This document shows positions 38,416 through 52,623 of a DNA stretch of 64,000 nt, in pieces. How positions within the stretch are numbered: position 1 is the stretch's first letter; each line of letters begins with the position of its first letter. The stretch lies in contig NW_002476418.1 in assembly GCF_000189635.1 (NCBI RefSeq), positions 744,001-808,000 on the forward strand. Reading direction: 5' to 3'. The notes under the pieces are model-generated. The model did not search any database, was not told where the DNA came from, and worked only from the letters and a program-made list of their open reading frames with translations. The stretch comes from Tetrahymena thermophila SB210 (taxonomy: Eukaryota > Ciliophora > Oligohymenophorea > Hymenostomatida > Tetrahymenidae). The position numbers and the translations under genes are program-made.

Positions 38416-41400
38416 TCATTTTTTATAGTTTTAATAATTTCTGTTATATTCACTTTCTTGTTATCTTTGTTTAGTCATTTATTCTTTTTCTTGCTAAATC
38501 ATCTTGACATAGTTATCTAATATATCTTAAGCTAAATTTGAGGAACGTTCAGGATTAGTATCGTCATAACGGTCATTCAATATTTATTACTTTTAAAATT
38601 ATTTTTTAAGTTATTATTTTTGATATTCTACATAATCTTGTTTTTTTAGTTATTCGTCTTGTTTTTATTCATCTTCATCTTCGTTTAAAGGTATGCCTTA
38701 CGAAATTTTAAACCTCCTAATTTCTTTTTGAATAGCCTTTTCTGACTCTGATTGCTAGTTTTTATGGATGTTTTCAACCAAGAGATAATTTCTATCTTCA
38801 GCCTTAACAGGACGCATGTGACTAATAAGAAGAGGTTCTTTATTAAGCCATGTCTTTTATAAAACATCTTTATTTGCATCTTATAAAAATTCTTTGTCTC
38901 CATATTTTTCTAATAAGGGTAGTCTTCTATTTTTTACTACAGATTTCATGTTCGGATTTTATTCTGCAGGATCAAATTTATATGGAATATCTAAAATATC
39001 TACCAAGAACCTATTATTTTAATTAAAAAAAATATTTTAACTCAAACTTTTAACTTTTAAAATAATTAAATTTATTTTTCCAAAATTAATTTCTATTTTT
39101 CAATTTATTTAAAATTGCTTTTAAACATTTTAATTAAGTTTGAATTATAAATTCCAGTTAAGATTAAATTATTAAATGAACAAAATAAAAAAATATCTTT
39201 TAAATACCATAAAAAAATTCAGTTGGATAAATTAATTTTAAGATGAAAAGAATTCAAAATTTTGTTTAAAAATAGAAATATTTAATTTTAATATGCTAAA
39301 CAAACTAAAGGATTGAAAGGCTATTTTATATTTAATTTACTTTTCATAAGTGGGATCGTTGATATATTTTGAGAATTATTCTCCTTGTGGTCTTACAAAC
39401 AAGTGATCTTTTTTAATTTAAATTTTTCTATTTGGTTGATTTTAGTCTTCTTAATTCATGCTCTCTTCATAGCTGAAATCAGTTTCAAATTTGTCTAATT
39501 CATCCAAAAGTTTCATGATTTGCTAGTCAATTTGTTTTTTATCGCTCATTATTTTTTCTGTCAAGGGCTCCCATTTTTATTCTATTTTTCTCCACTCACT
39601 TTCATCCGGTTTTCCTGTAGCCATTTTTTCTTTGAATTCTTTGATCTCTTTTTGTTTCTCATCTAATATTCTTGTGAAAATATTGCTTTTCTCTTCTACT
39701 AATGATAGGTTTCTTTCCATCTAAGCAAGGTATATAAAAAATTATTCTATCTTTATAAAATCAGGGATGTGAGACTTCCTTTCTCTGTTTACGAGTTTTG
39801 CTAAATTACAAAAAAATAAAATAAGTAAGTTTTAAGCAAGAATTGAAATTATTCTTTTACAGTCCTGATACTTTTCTCTCAAGTATTTGATATCTTGATC
39901 ATCCATTTTGTAATGTGTTTTGAAACCTGACTCTAATGATGTGATGAGTTGTCTATACTCCTCTTAATCATTATTAGTCAAATGATATTTGGCAGATATT
40001 GACTTAAACTACACATCTATCAAATAGAAAATATTTGCTACCAACGAGTATTTAGATTTTATTTCTGGGACTACATAAGAAAAGCAAAATGTGTTGATTC
40101 TTCTTGCAGCTTATATGTTAAATTTACCATTTTTACCATTATATTTCTCGTTTAATCTATTCATAAAATTATTGATATCATCTAAACGATTCAAGTACTT
40201 CTTAACTGTGAATTTGTTTTCATCATCTTCTTCATTATTTTCAATTTCTACTGCTTGTTTGTTATTTTAATTTAAAAGTCTTTACTATTACTTCAACCTT
40301 TTCTTTTCCTCATCTTCAAGAATTTCAAGTCCCTTTAAGATTCTTAAAACTTTGTTCTTTTTCGTTGTAATTTAATCAATTAAAAAAGTAATCTAGGAAT
40401 CATCGTCTAAAAACTATAAACGTTTTTCAATATCAACCATGTCAAAAGTTGTTTCCTCTTCCTTCAATTTTTTTTTCAAGCTCTCACTGTTAAATTTCTA
40501 TAATAATTTAAAATAAAATTATTGTTTTTATATTTAAATATATTTTATTTAGTGTTTTCGATTTACATTTTCAGTTTCTAGTCTCTCTAAATTTAATAGA
40601 TCCTTAATAATTCCATTCAATTTTTTTATATCAGGCTTGAGATCAATACTTTGATCTCTATTTTCAAAAAATTCATCCTGTGTTTAGTAATCCTGATTTA
40701 GATAGCGCTTATAAATTTATCTATTATCGACTCTAACTCTAATATGCTCATTCTCTACAAAAGATGGGAATATCCTTCTCATGTCTTTTTATCTGCTCTA
40801 TTTGAACACTTCGCTTTTACCTTTACATTTAAATTTTAATCAAACACATATTTAGAAAAAATGTTATTAAAATAAACTTACAGATTTCTCCTATTTTTGC
40901 TTTGATCCTTTCTATCATCTAAGATCTGCTTTCTGAATCATTGTTTCTATTCATCAATTTCATATCAGTTTTATTAGCTTCTAATTACTTTTTAATTTTT
41001 TCTAATATCTCCCTATACTTTTGCATTAAATTTTCCTCTAGTTCATCATTATCTTAAAATGTTCCTCTGAATTAACCTTAAAGATCACATATTATTGCCC
41101 CAAATCCATCAATTTAAGGGAATTCTAGATCTTCCATTTCCTTAACAAATTTTGCTAATTTCATTCCCCACATATATGTAACAACAGATCCTCTATTAAT
41201 ATTATTTCTCCTCATTGCAGACTACTGCTATTCAGTCAATTCATATTTTCTATAAAGTTTCATCTAATCAGCAATAGTTTCAAGGAAGAAACCACCACAG
41301 TACTCAGCTACATCAAAAATATGACTAGGTAAATTATTATAAGCCTTATTTCTAAATTATATTTCGAAATCTTTATAGTCAGGCATCATCCTAAACTAAT

Positions 41401-44400
41401 AGCTTAATGGACATCTCTGCATATATTACTAGTTAATCAAACTGTAATACCAAGAAGTTAATTTGAAATTTTATGATAATCTAATCTATTATTATTATTG
41501 TTATAGATTAATAAAATACATTATTAATAGTCAATTATTACGTAATTTATTTCATAAGGTTTCAAACTAAGAGGATCGTGAATGCGCACTTCAAAGTAAC
41601 CTAAATCTTCTGATTTAATTACAAAATGTTTAAACTCTTGAGGATATAAAGGATTATCAATTAGCTTTTCTTAAATGTCATATTCATCTATTAATTTTTG
41701 CTAGCCTTCTTATTCTTCAGATTACTGTGTATCAACCCTGCCAGATTGAGTTTTATCTTTATTATTTTCTCCAGCATCAGTCACCTTCTTTTTTTTCACT
41801 GATATTCCGGTGGCAAATGTAGATTCTAACATGTATTTGGCACAAATAGCCTTCTCTTCAATTGACATATTTGAAAAATCTTACCCATTAAAAATCCTAA
41901 GTTTCTAATTTAAAGAAAAAATTATTCATACAAATTATAATAAAATTGAATTTATTTACTGGATGAATATAATGCTAAGCTAGGTCATGAGCTTAGTCAG
42001 TATGACAAGGAATAAGCATGGATTTTAAACTGTTTGCTATAATAGGCTCAGTAACTTCACCCTTTACATATTCTATTTTAAAATCTTGAAGAAATGAAAG
42101 CATCTCTTTTCTACCTGCAGGCTTAACACAAGAAAAAATAGCAAACTATTCAGTATTATATGAAGTTTCTATGCCACGTGAATTAGCATTTTTAATAACT
42201 TGAAGAGAATCCACAAATTGCTTAGCATCATGAGCATTTGGTATTAAAAACTTCTTAATATTCCAAACTTTAAATTTTAGCTTTAAAAGTTGCTACTTAA
42301 CTTCTTTTTCATATTAAATATACTGAGGTTTCAGTACTATATGTATTAATTAGATGTTTGCACATTCAGGCATAAAAACACTAACAATTTATTCAGTAGA
42401 AAGCTCATCTTTGGGGCAGTACAAAAAGAAGTTGAATCCTAATTTATAAAAATTAAATAATTTGTAAAAACTAATTTAAAGCATTTAAAGATTTATATTT
42501 GTATCCATTTTAAAATAAAAAATATCTTTTGCAAAATTTAAAAATTGTTTTTAAATTCTTAAAAATAAATAAAATATTTAATATTTAATGATTAACCAAA
42601 TTAATTAGAAAACAAACGAATAAATAAATAAAAATAATTATTAATTAATTGATTGATTTTTTACTTTCTTAATTGATGTCATCAATAATTTAGTTTTTCT
42701 TAATAGGTGTAAAGTGCTTGCCCAAGTTAACAACTGCTTGCTACTTACCTTCAAAATGGACTTCTTTTGTCTATTAGTTTATAAAAAGTCCACCACTATC
42801 ATCATCTTCGTTTGCTTAATCTTGGAAGATCAATTTTTCTAAATTAAAGAACTCCTTAATTCCTGAAAACATATTTAAGTTTGTGTAACTTTAAAAGACA
42901 TTAAAGAAATTTTTTTGAATGATTTCTTTGAAAATAACACCATTTTATTCATGTAAAACGAACAATTCATCTAAGTAATTGGTTTTTTGAAGCTTAAGTC
43001 CAGTTATGCATCCATTAGAGAGAACTTATACTTATTTAACACCTATTTTTATAGCATTTTAATATTCAAATACTGATTGCTTTAAACTAAGTAAACTTAC
43101 CTCCTGGCTTAGTTAGAAGGATAATTTGCACAATACCTTCACGCATCATGCTAATGTAATTCTCTTTGTTGGAGTCACTGATACCTTCTAGCTTGGCAAG
43201 CAACTTTGCTTGATCTAGAGTTAAGAGAGTGAAGACTCTATTTACAACGATGAAGTCATTTATTCTGAATATATTAATCAAAATTTCATCCATTTTACTA
43301 TTCACAATTATAGGTCTTAAAACAACTGCTACTCTCTACGATTAGCTCATATCCTCACACAAATTATTTGCTATATTTTCATTATCATATTCATCTGTAA
43401 TCCTATACACATTTGGTGCTTCAGCTCCTATTGTCTTTTTATTGTAAAATGTTCATATTTATACATGAAAAACTATTGATTACAGTATAAGTTGGAGGAC
43501 CAATCTTAGCACAAATTTTTATATTCAGTGACTTTGCACCTACTTAACAAAATTTAAAGAATTAAGCTCTGCTGTCTTCTTCATCGTCAATAAATTCAAA
43601 AGCTTGCCCTAATTTTGATTATTATTTAGAGAAATCCTCCTCAATAACAACAAAATTGTTAAAGTCTAAATAGTCTCTTAGCTTATCATCATTCTTTTTA
43701 ACTTCTCTATTTCTGATTTCTTCTTCTTTGATTTTCATCTTCTCATCAGAAATAGTAGCATCTGCTCTGGATTATAAAAGAACCTTTTTAGGTATGTGTT
43801 GAGCAAGAACAAAAGTTTAATAATTTATCTTAAAAAAGTCAGGAAAGAATTGCTAACAATCGATTATACCCTTGTATTTATATTTACTCGAATAATAATA
43901 CACGAACTCATTAGGAATACTTTATTTAGAAGCAACTAAGAACTTTCTAAACTGTGTGTATGGGTTCTAGTATTTAGAAGAAATTAATAAAACATATACT
44001 TTGGCTTATTCAATATCTTTTTATTGGCTATGAGACATTTTATCAAATTTTGCTTATATTTTATCTTTGTAGCGCTAGTAAAGCTAAAATTTCTATAAAT
44101 CTCTTTCATTATTAAGTAAATTTCTTTTATTCTCAGTGCTTTTATGTGACTTCGAAGAATGATCAGCTTTCTAAAACGACTTGATAAAAGCCAAGTAACT
44201 ATCAATTTCTAATTAAAAAAATAAATACATTTTTCTAAATTTTAAAATTATTTATTTACCTTGTTTAGGCACTGGCTTTTTAATAGAAAAAATTTTCTTC
44301 TCAACTAATTTATCATATAATTGCGTAGGTGAGCAATCATAATAGCTTAATATATCAAAGCTTCCTTCATTAAATATTTGAACTAGCTTTTCTAAATTGG

Positions 44401-44871
44401 CACTATAAATCGTTTAATTTTATTAATGTTTTTTTCTTTGTTTGATGAAATCTGGTATTCTGTTGCTATTCATAATATATTTATCTTCTTCTTACGGCCA
44501 TACTAAAAAGAGTGCAACAAGTGCTATATTTTAATTAAATTTTTTTAATTGAACCACACCAAATTAATCTTACACTTAAAATTGAGGTGAGTCGATTCTA
44601 TATATTTGCTTGAAAGCTCTTCACTTAGTGTATTAGAGAATGAGTCTTACTTTAAAGGAATTTCATGTGAATTCATTGGACATTTGCAATTGATACATGA
44701 AAATAATTCAACACCTTGATATGGTTTGATATTATAACTACCTCTATATTAAGGACAAATTTTCTAGCATTAAGGCATAGTACATCTAGATCTTTCCACA
44801 CCAAACAAATTTAAGTAATTACTATTTGCAGCTCTTAATCTCGTATTAGCTATTTCCTAAAGTTGCTTCAT
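38416..44871 (-). CDS. 1795-aa protein with NDP-kinase-like domains and long coiled coil
   Basis: Twelve exons from the 5' end: 44871-44651, 44597-44260, 44208-43484, 43434-43101, 43042-42665, 42438-41960, 41904-41542, 41485-40882, 40820-40567, 40497-39861, 39800-39341, 39010-38416; all phases agree, TGA at 38418-38416. An N-terminal Cys cluster (about residues 30-64, CTMPQCQKIC and CINCKCP) may bind zinc. About 462-560 resembles a nucleoside-diphosphate-kinase fold (VLRPIIVNSKMDEILINIFR, FTLLTLDQAKLL, MMREGIVQIILL), and about 690-825 looks like a second degenerate copy. The NxxHGSD catalytic motif is not visible, so activity is unlikely. The C-terminal half is mostly helical and charged. Such dead NDPK repeats occur in axonemal proteins (NME8-like); ciliary location is inference. 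Confidence 0.75.
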
Positions 44872-45129
44872 GATTTCTTGCTATTCATTAATTATTAAAA
44901 AATCACTTTATTAAATTGATAACCATTTCTATAAATTTTCAAATCAATTGATAAAAACTTTAAATCAAATCTATTTTTAATTAAGAATTCAAAAATTGTA
45001 AATAAAAAAACCATTTTTCATTTTTTTGGAATTTTTCAACAAAAAAAATGTATTTCTCATTATATTATTGATTGATTTATGTATTTATGCTTTTAACACT
45101 AATTATTTTAATTTAAATCTAGAGGGAAT

Positions 45130-45592
45130 TCAAACCTAAAATATATGTTATGTTTGATTGAAAGCAAAATAAAGATAAAAGCGAAATTTACATCTGTCAT
45201 TTCTTAAGGCTTTTTTTTCTTTTATTACTACTAGATCTAATCATAATCTATTTTACTTTTTTATTGAACTAATTTAACATCTTCATATTGATTAACATTC
45301 TTAACCATATCAATAAGATCTTCTTTATTAAAATTAAGATCCAAATCTTAATCATCTCCATCCTTTTCTTAAAATTAAGGCATTTTAATTCTTCAAATCT
45401 AAATAAACATATTAATTTACATTTAAGCTTTAGATCGACTAAAATAGGGGCAACATTTCTATTTACAGCTCTAATTAAATCATCTGTTATTTGGAATTTT
45501 TACTTTTTCGATTCTTAATATTATCGCTCATCCTATATCATTTCCTCCTGAGTTTTTGGCATTTTGCCTTTCATTATACTTTTCATAAACAT
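45130..45592 (-). CDS. small unknown protein, about 120-160 aa
   Basis: Two or three exons: 45592-45421, then from 45367 (intron 45368-45420, GTAAAT..TTTTAAG). Starts MFMKSIMKGKMPKTQEEM. A conserved-looking core reads ITDDLIRAVNRNVAPILVDL, followed by an acidic then Gln/Lys-rich tail. The end is uncertain: a further intron of 56 nt would put the stop at 45132-45130 right after PQEMTDV; without it the frame runs to TGA at 45059-45057. All three frames lack TGA upstream of the ATG, so the start is also a judgement. Function unknown. Confidence 0.5.
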
Positions 45593-46269
45593 TTCTTAAA
45601 TTTCTGGTTTCTAATAATATAAAATCTTATTGTTGCTTCTTATTTAAACAAAAGTAGCTCAATGTATTCAACCTAAAACTTTATGGCCCTAAGTTTTGGT
45701 GTAAATTATACTATATTTTTAATTATTAATATTTGTATCAAACAATCCCTCGTTATAATTTATGAGCGATAATTTTTTAAATATTTTATAAAAATTAATT
45801 AAATCTTTGCGGGTTTAAATAATTTGTTATATAAATATTAGGGGTATAATACTGAAAAAATTTGAATTTGAGGTTGTTAATATAAAATATATTTTTTTTA
45901 AATAAATTGATATGTTATTTAGACTAATTATTAATAAAATTTCAATTTTTTTTAGATACAGCTTCAACTAAACATAAATAATTTTACTGCTGTGAATGCA
46001 TGCAAAATATTATTTTTAGTCTTTTTCTATATTATATATAATATGATAAATTTAAAGTTTAACAAATAAAAAATGTAAGAAATGACTATGTTGATAGATA
46101 TATTCAATAAATTATTATATTACTTAAAATATGTATTAATGTTTGCATGTATCTTTCAACTATTTATAAAGTTATTTTTTTAAAAATATTAGTTTATATC
46201 TTTTATCACTACTCACTCAATTAGTTATAAGAAGAATTTGTGGTTTCGTTGATAATTTATTGAAAATTT
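45593..46269. other. intergenic spacer
   Basis: AT-rich. Around 45600-45720 all three minus frames are open in the ciliate code, which can mimic an exon; I could not join any of them to a gene. Confidence 0.5.
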
Positions 46270-46755
46270 TCATTTTTTCTTTTTAAAGTTGTCAATTTTT
46301 GCAGTTCTAATTAATGTATCTACTTTTTTGATATGTTCATACATCTCTTTCACAATTATGAATTTCAAAGGCTCATTACTCTTATTAATTTCATATTTCT
46401 TTTTAGAAGCAAACTATATTATGTAAGATGCTTTTGGTAGTATAAATTTTACAGCAATTGCTAATACAAATGAACATAAATAAACGAAGGCATCTTAGTA
46501 TCTATGGAATCTACCTAACGACGAAAGATAAAATAAACCTATAAATAAACATGCCACTACTGGATAGTAGATCAACCTATTAGGCTATCCAATAACTCTA
46601 ATTTCATCATATAAAGCCCACTAATCATGAATATCTAACTTTTTAAGATACTCATTCATATCATTTAAGCATTTTTGCTCTATATCATTTTGATCATAAG
46701 GTTTTTTATCCTCTTTTTCATTTATTTTAGAAACTATCTTTCCGTCTAAACTCAT
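46270..46755 (-). CDS. small membrane protein with two TM segments
   Basis: Single exon, ATG 46755 to TGA 46272, 161 aa. A charged N-terminus (MSLDGKIVSKINEKEDKKPY) leads to a Trp/Tyr-containing stretch, then two hydrophobic helices at about residues 66-85 (YYPVVACLFIGLFYLSSL) and 94-113 (FVYLCSFVLAIAVKFIL) joined by a short basic loop. The tail is Lys-rich and ends FKKKK. A hairpin membrane protein with both ends on the same side is likely; the terminal lysines could suit ER retention. Family not recognised. Confidence 0.8.
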
Positions 46756-47470
46756 TTGTTAATTCTACAATATTACTTTTTTAAGCTACTCTTAAATATT
46801 TGGATTATTTCAATTGATTAAAATTAAATATCTTAAAAATTTTTAATTATCACCAAAAATCTTAATCATCAAATGCTATTTAATAAGACGATAAAAAGAC
46901 TAATTTAAATTTAATTTTTGTCAAAAGTTAATTTTTAATAAGAAAAAAAACAATTAAAATAGATAAATTTCATATTTTATATTTTATTAAAAAATGTTTT
47001 TTATTTTTACTACAATTTACATTTATCCAAAAATAAATTTAAAACTAAAATCTATTTAAATCAGTTATAGCTGATTAAATAAATAAACTTCACTTTTTAA
47101 ATTATCAAAATTAGTTATTTTTGACATTATTAATTTGCTTTTATTTGGCTTTACTTTTTATTTTGAATAAAATTAGAAAAAAATTATTGTAAATAATATT
47201 TTTATAAATATTAAAATAAATAAAAATAATTTCTAATTCAATGATGCAATTTAGTTGATTATGAATTATTTATTTAATTACTAATTTATTGTTATTTCTT
47301 ACTTACTTACTGGCTTTAAGAGATTTAATATGCATTATATGGAAATCAAATGATAATTAATTTATCTTAAAAAGATATTTAAAAATTTTATTATTAGAAT
47401 TTGTTCACATTATTTTCGATCTTTGATTTTATTTGATATTGATTTTGATCAAATTTTTTAAACTGTTGAA
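46756..47470. other. intergenic spacer between divergent genes
   Basis: Extremely AT-rich; two promoters must lie here but no motif is nameable. Confidence 0.6.
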
Positions 47471-50400
47471 ATGAGTTCAGAATAAGAGTTAAATAAATTA
47501 ATAGCTTAGTTTTTAAAAGAGGATTAAGAGTAATTTTCATCGGAAACTTTTGATTCAACTAGATTCTTAGTTTCCATTTTGATTGATCCCACTAAAAAGT
47601 CCTAAGTAATTATTCTATTGCTTGTTTTTAATTTGAAAATAGATTACATATTATGTCAAATCGGCTTCATCTTTTCGAATATTTCTACTTTACAAATTTA
47701 TTATAAATTAAAGATATTTTATCAGTTTTTTAAATATTTAGTTGGAGGAGATGTTTAATAGATTTATTGATAAAGAAAATGAGTGTGAAAACCTAATAAC
47801 ACAAATCATCAATTTAAAACATGAGCAATTTAATAAATTGATGAGCAAACCAGATTATTATGGAGTAAATAAATTCACTTTGAATGAAATAGATTTTATT
47901 TAACAATAAGAAAGAAAAACAAATATATTATCTTTTGAATAAAAAATGAAATCTTAAAAAAAAATAATAAAAGGAATAATACGAAAAAGTGCGTTCAGTT
48001 ACAAGTTAATCAAGGAGAATGATTCTAAAATCAAAAGAATACCTTGAAAAGAAGAAAATAGATATGAATACTTATTATATGAACTAAATATATGTTAAAA
48101 AAGTTAATGAAGCTCTAGAAATGGTAGAATCTTACTAGCATCTAATTGTGATGATAGATAACTTTATTAAAGCTGATTCATTTTATGAAGCATGCACTCA
48201 TTTCCAAGAAGCAAGAAATATACTATATTCCTTTGATGATTAGTAAAGATAGACTGTTTTGATCAAATAAATGAAAGAGTAAGACAAACAAAAAGATGAA
48301 GAAATCTATAAAATACTTAAGAGACAATTATCTTTTTATTCTTTCTATTACAATGAACCTCTACTCATAAACGATCATGACGACGATGTGAAAGCTAAAC
48401 AAAGTTTTGCACTTGAAAGACTCTCAATCGTTTAATTGGATATAACGACAACATTTTAAAATTCAAAGGAATTCGAAGTATTTCTAAAAGATAATTTCAA
48501 CATAGATTTATCAAAATATAAATCATTCCAGAATAAGATGAACTAAATTATTGAAATTCTAGATGAAAAAATTTACGATTTAGATAATGACTACGAACAG
48601 TTTTTCGGTTAGCTTAATCATGAGAATCTTATGAATTATTTACGTAAGATTCATCTAAATACTACTTAAACCAAGCTATTTAAAAAAAAAATTTTAAATG
48701 ATAGGCGATTTCTGCATGAAGTTTGACGATTTTGATAGAATGGCTTAAGTTTGGGATGAAATAGGAGAGGATTTAGATCTTCTTGTGCCTAGTTGTCAGA
48801 AGAGTGATTTAATTAATTTAATGATGCTACTGCATTCTTCTAAAATTGTTTAAAAGACTTAAATTCTCTTAGAAGAATACTATACTCATCTAACTGAAGA
48901 CATCAACACTTGTTTTTGGTTGCTGAAATTATTTTTTTTATCAAAATAAATTGATTTAAAGAAAGCTCACTTCAAGTTTACAAGCACAGGTATTAACTAG
49001 ATTATTGATATTTTCATTCATAATAATAATAAAATCTATTTTATAGGCATTGAATACTTTTAGAAGTGCAATTTTATAGATCCCTTTAACATAGAAACAT
49101 TCCACTAGTTTACTAAATTAATCATTTGTTTTAGTGCTATTATTATCAGAAAGTAAATTCTCTTAAGGAAGGCAATCCGTAAACTAGATCTAGAGACTGA
49201 ATCTAACGTTAGATCTGTCTCTCATATATTGGTTGTACTTATTTCGTAAATTGAAATGTGCTTACATACATTCTTAATTAGACCATTTGATTAGCAAACA
49301 GTAAAATTCATGAAATGAAAGTTTAAATTTGGATTTAATTTTATTGTTGTTATTATTGTAGAATGAATATAACAATGAAAGCACACACCTAAATCTCCTA
49401 GTCCAAGAATAAATTAAAGATGCAGTGAATCCAAGCATGATCAACTTGCCTTTTTTAATTGGAATGATAAGAGATTCCTTTAATGTTATTATTGAAAAAT
49501 TGGTAGAGGTTATCTCAAAAGATTAAATGTAAGATGAGGAAGAAACACAAGATTTCGTAATAAACTAATGAAATTTACATATTTAATTTATCTTTAAAAT
49601 ATTAATAGGAAATTAATTAGAAAAGTGTTATAGAAAGCTGGCTGTAAGCTGATTTGAAAAAATTCTATCAATTTTCATTTTAATTTTATAAAGATTCTAT
49701 TTGTTAAATATTTGGTTACGACGATAAAAATAAGAATGGCAAAGTAAATCCTGAATACTTAATTATGGAAACAGCCTAGATTTATAACTAGCAAAACGAG
49801 TAAGTCTAAAGAAGTTCGAAATAATATGATGTGGTAATTTAGAAGATGCTTGTGAAGCATGAGCAATCTTTAATATCACTTTACACTTCTTCTAAATTTT
49901 TGTTCCCCTAAATTCCAATCTGTCTTAAAAATATTAAACAATGGTATTCTTTATACAAGATATCTCCTACGAAATTAGAATTCAGTGAAGCTATTAATGT
50001 GATCAACTACTAGCTTCATATAGTGATATAATAGTAAAATAATTTATATTTTTATTAGTATGTTATTCTTCTATTTATTTATAGATCGAACTCAAAATTA
50101 AGTCAACTCTTCTCTGGGACATATGTAGACACATTCCTAAAAACCCATTAAAAGCTAATATTCTCGAATCCAGGGTACATAAAATGGATGACAATAAAAT
50201 TCTAAAAATTGAAATTAACTCCTAGCAATTTCGGAGAAGTTATTTCTATGAGAGATTATGAAGTTATGCTAAAATGTAAACAAAATTTAAATAAAAAAGT
50301 TTAAATAAAAAAATTAATTTTAAATTTAGAGATGTATTTAAAATACTTCCTCAAAGATGATGTCCAAATAGATGAAGATTTTTTATTCAACAAATAATTC

Positions 50401-52007
50401 AGTGTGAGCTATGTAGCAACTCTTCTTGTTACTCTGGAATTATATATTAATTAAATTAACAAGTTCTTTGAAGATGTAAGTTTTTTTATTGATTTCTTAT
50501 TATATATATTCCATAGTTCTTTTAATAATTTCATTTTTACATTTTTCTTTGAAATGAAAATATTTTACTGTAAAATTAACAACAAAATAAAATATTGATA
50601 AATTAATTTCTTTAATCATTTTTTTAATAAATTTCTTATGAAAAAACATTCTTGCATAATACTATAATATTATTTATTTTAAGATTAAACCTCTTTTCTA
50701 AAAATTCTGTTGAATGACATTGTCTTTCTAATAAAATAATATTTTTTTAAAAATAACAACAATAAATTTAATAATGTAATCTCTAATATTCATGGTCCTT
50801 TTATTAAAATAAGATATTAATTTTTAAAATTTTAACTTTTCTACCTAATTTCTTAAATTGTTGATGAGTTTCCATAATATTTCACAAAATTACCATAAAT
50901 TACTTATTTTGAATAAAATTAATTTTTTTATAAATCTCTTATAATCTATCAATCAATCTTTTCATAATTAATAATTAAATTAAATAGTTTTTAGAAAGAG
51001 AATATCTAGAAAAATTGAAAGACCAGATGTAATATTAGTCTTAAGAAAGTTAGATTTAGTAGGCAGGTGGGAGCTAGATGCAAGGAGCCTTATAATTCTA
51101 GCAATTAATGCAGAAAATAAAATTCTTTTAAGAGTATGATAAATAGAATATTAATGTTGATTCATATGCTGACTTGGATATTTTTTAGACTCCTATAAAT
51201 TAAGAGCTATTAGCTGTTTCTATTCCTAGATTAATAAAATATTTTAAATAGCTACTTTAAATAGCATCTAAATGCTATTTTGCAATTAAATTAGAGTTGC
51301 ATTTAAAGTTTTTTGCATATATTTTCAAAACTTAAAAAAATATGAATGCAATTTAGAGAGCAAAAGAATTTTCTGCAAATAATATGTAAGATTACTATTA
51401 AGAGTTGTATCGTTATTACTCAACCATCTCATAAATACTACCTCCTGAAACAGTAAAGCAAAATAATTTTAATTTTATTGTTGAAATTTATTATTTATTT
51501 ATTTATTAAAAGCTTGATTTATTGTTTGACGATTACGTATACATGCTCAAGAAAAGTTTAAAGTATAATTACATATCGGATAAGCAGTTTAAATTCTAAA
51601 ACACAAAAACCTTAATAAAGGATATTAAAATATTGGAAAATGAGCTACTTAAAATACCTTAAGTAAATTAAATAAATATATTTAACTTAATTTAAAAATA
51701 CTTAATAAAAAAATAGATATAGAAGAACAACAAGAATTTAATTGATTCTATTTTAAAGTTGAAGCAATTCCTTAGTTTAAACATGGTTGAAGAAAATGAT
51801 TTGCTAGAATACTTAAAATAAAACACATATAAATATTAGTTTAAGCATATTTAAAAGTATTTTAGTATGAGACCATCTAACGACAAAGATGTTATATAGA
51901 AAAGATAGGCTCTTTTTGAAGAAGCTAAGAAGTACTTACTTCAAAAATAAGGAGATTAAACCCCAACCGAGAAGAGCTAACTTAATTAATAGTTATAAAA
52001 GAATTGA
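47471..52007 (+). CDS. exocyst complex component Sec8-like (EXOC4)
   Basis: Exons 47471-47605, 47742-47864, 47974-48643, 48705-48989, 49047-49300, 49362-49556, 49609-50033, 50085-50275, 50330-50475, 50988-51452, 51513-51662, 51717-52007; 1109 aa, TGA 52005. The protein is all-helical without TM or catalytic motifs. Near the N-terminus LEEMFNRFIDK opens a coiled-coil block that leads to KVNEALEMVESYQHLIVMID and FIKADSFYEACTHFQEARN, which follow the Sec8 pattern of a coiled coil, a helix starting an LLDEIE-like stretch, then an A-x-x-L module. The C-terminal region has KLELHLKFFAYIFKT and YYSTISQILPPE, similar to the Sec8 LEVRCHCF block. Sec8 tethers secretory vesicles at the plasma membrane. 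Another CATCHR-family subunit such as Sec15 is the main alternative. Confidence 0.6.
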
Positions 52008-52623
52008 ATTTCTTTCATATTACCTCACATACATATTAATTTTTATAAAATGTTGATAAATTATAATTTTTTTTCTTTATTTTAATTAATAAAAAGAAAT
52101 AATTGCATTTAATTAGTATTTTCTTTTTCATTTTATTTTTGTAAATAATTATTTTTTTAAAAAATTTCAAATCAGTTATCTAATTTAAATTACAAAATAC
52201 CATTTAACTTTGTTTAAATAATTTATAAAATAGTCATATTATTCTTACTTTATGAAAATTTATTTTGCAAATTTAAATTGGATTAAAACGTTTAAATTGC
52301 TTAAGTAATTAAAATAATAATTTTTATTATAAATTGGAAATTTTTTATGATAAACAATTTTTTAAAAATATTTAATTTTTATTTTTATATTTAAAATTGA
52401 TTTAAAAGTTTAATTAAATTAACACTAGTATTTAAATTTATTATTTTTTATCATAAAATTACAATTTTTAAAAATTTAATCATTTATATATTATTTTAAT
52501 TAAAATTTGTTAAAATAATTAAGAACCCTACTCATTAATTTTATTTAATATACATATGAGCCTTGAAAGGTCATTACTTAATATAAATATACAATTTTTT
52601 ATTATAATTTAATTTGCTTAATT
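52008..52623. other. intergenic spacer between convergent genes
   Basis: Very AT-rich, no coding frame or RNA gene seen. Confidence 0.6.

Noticed and set aside
48990..49046. Reading the Sec8-like gene straight through this segment
   Set aside because: It stays in frame without splicing, but it has GT..AG ends, intron-like AT content and typical length, so I treated it as an intron.
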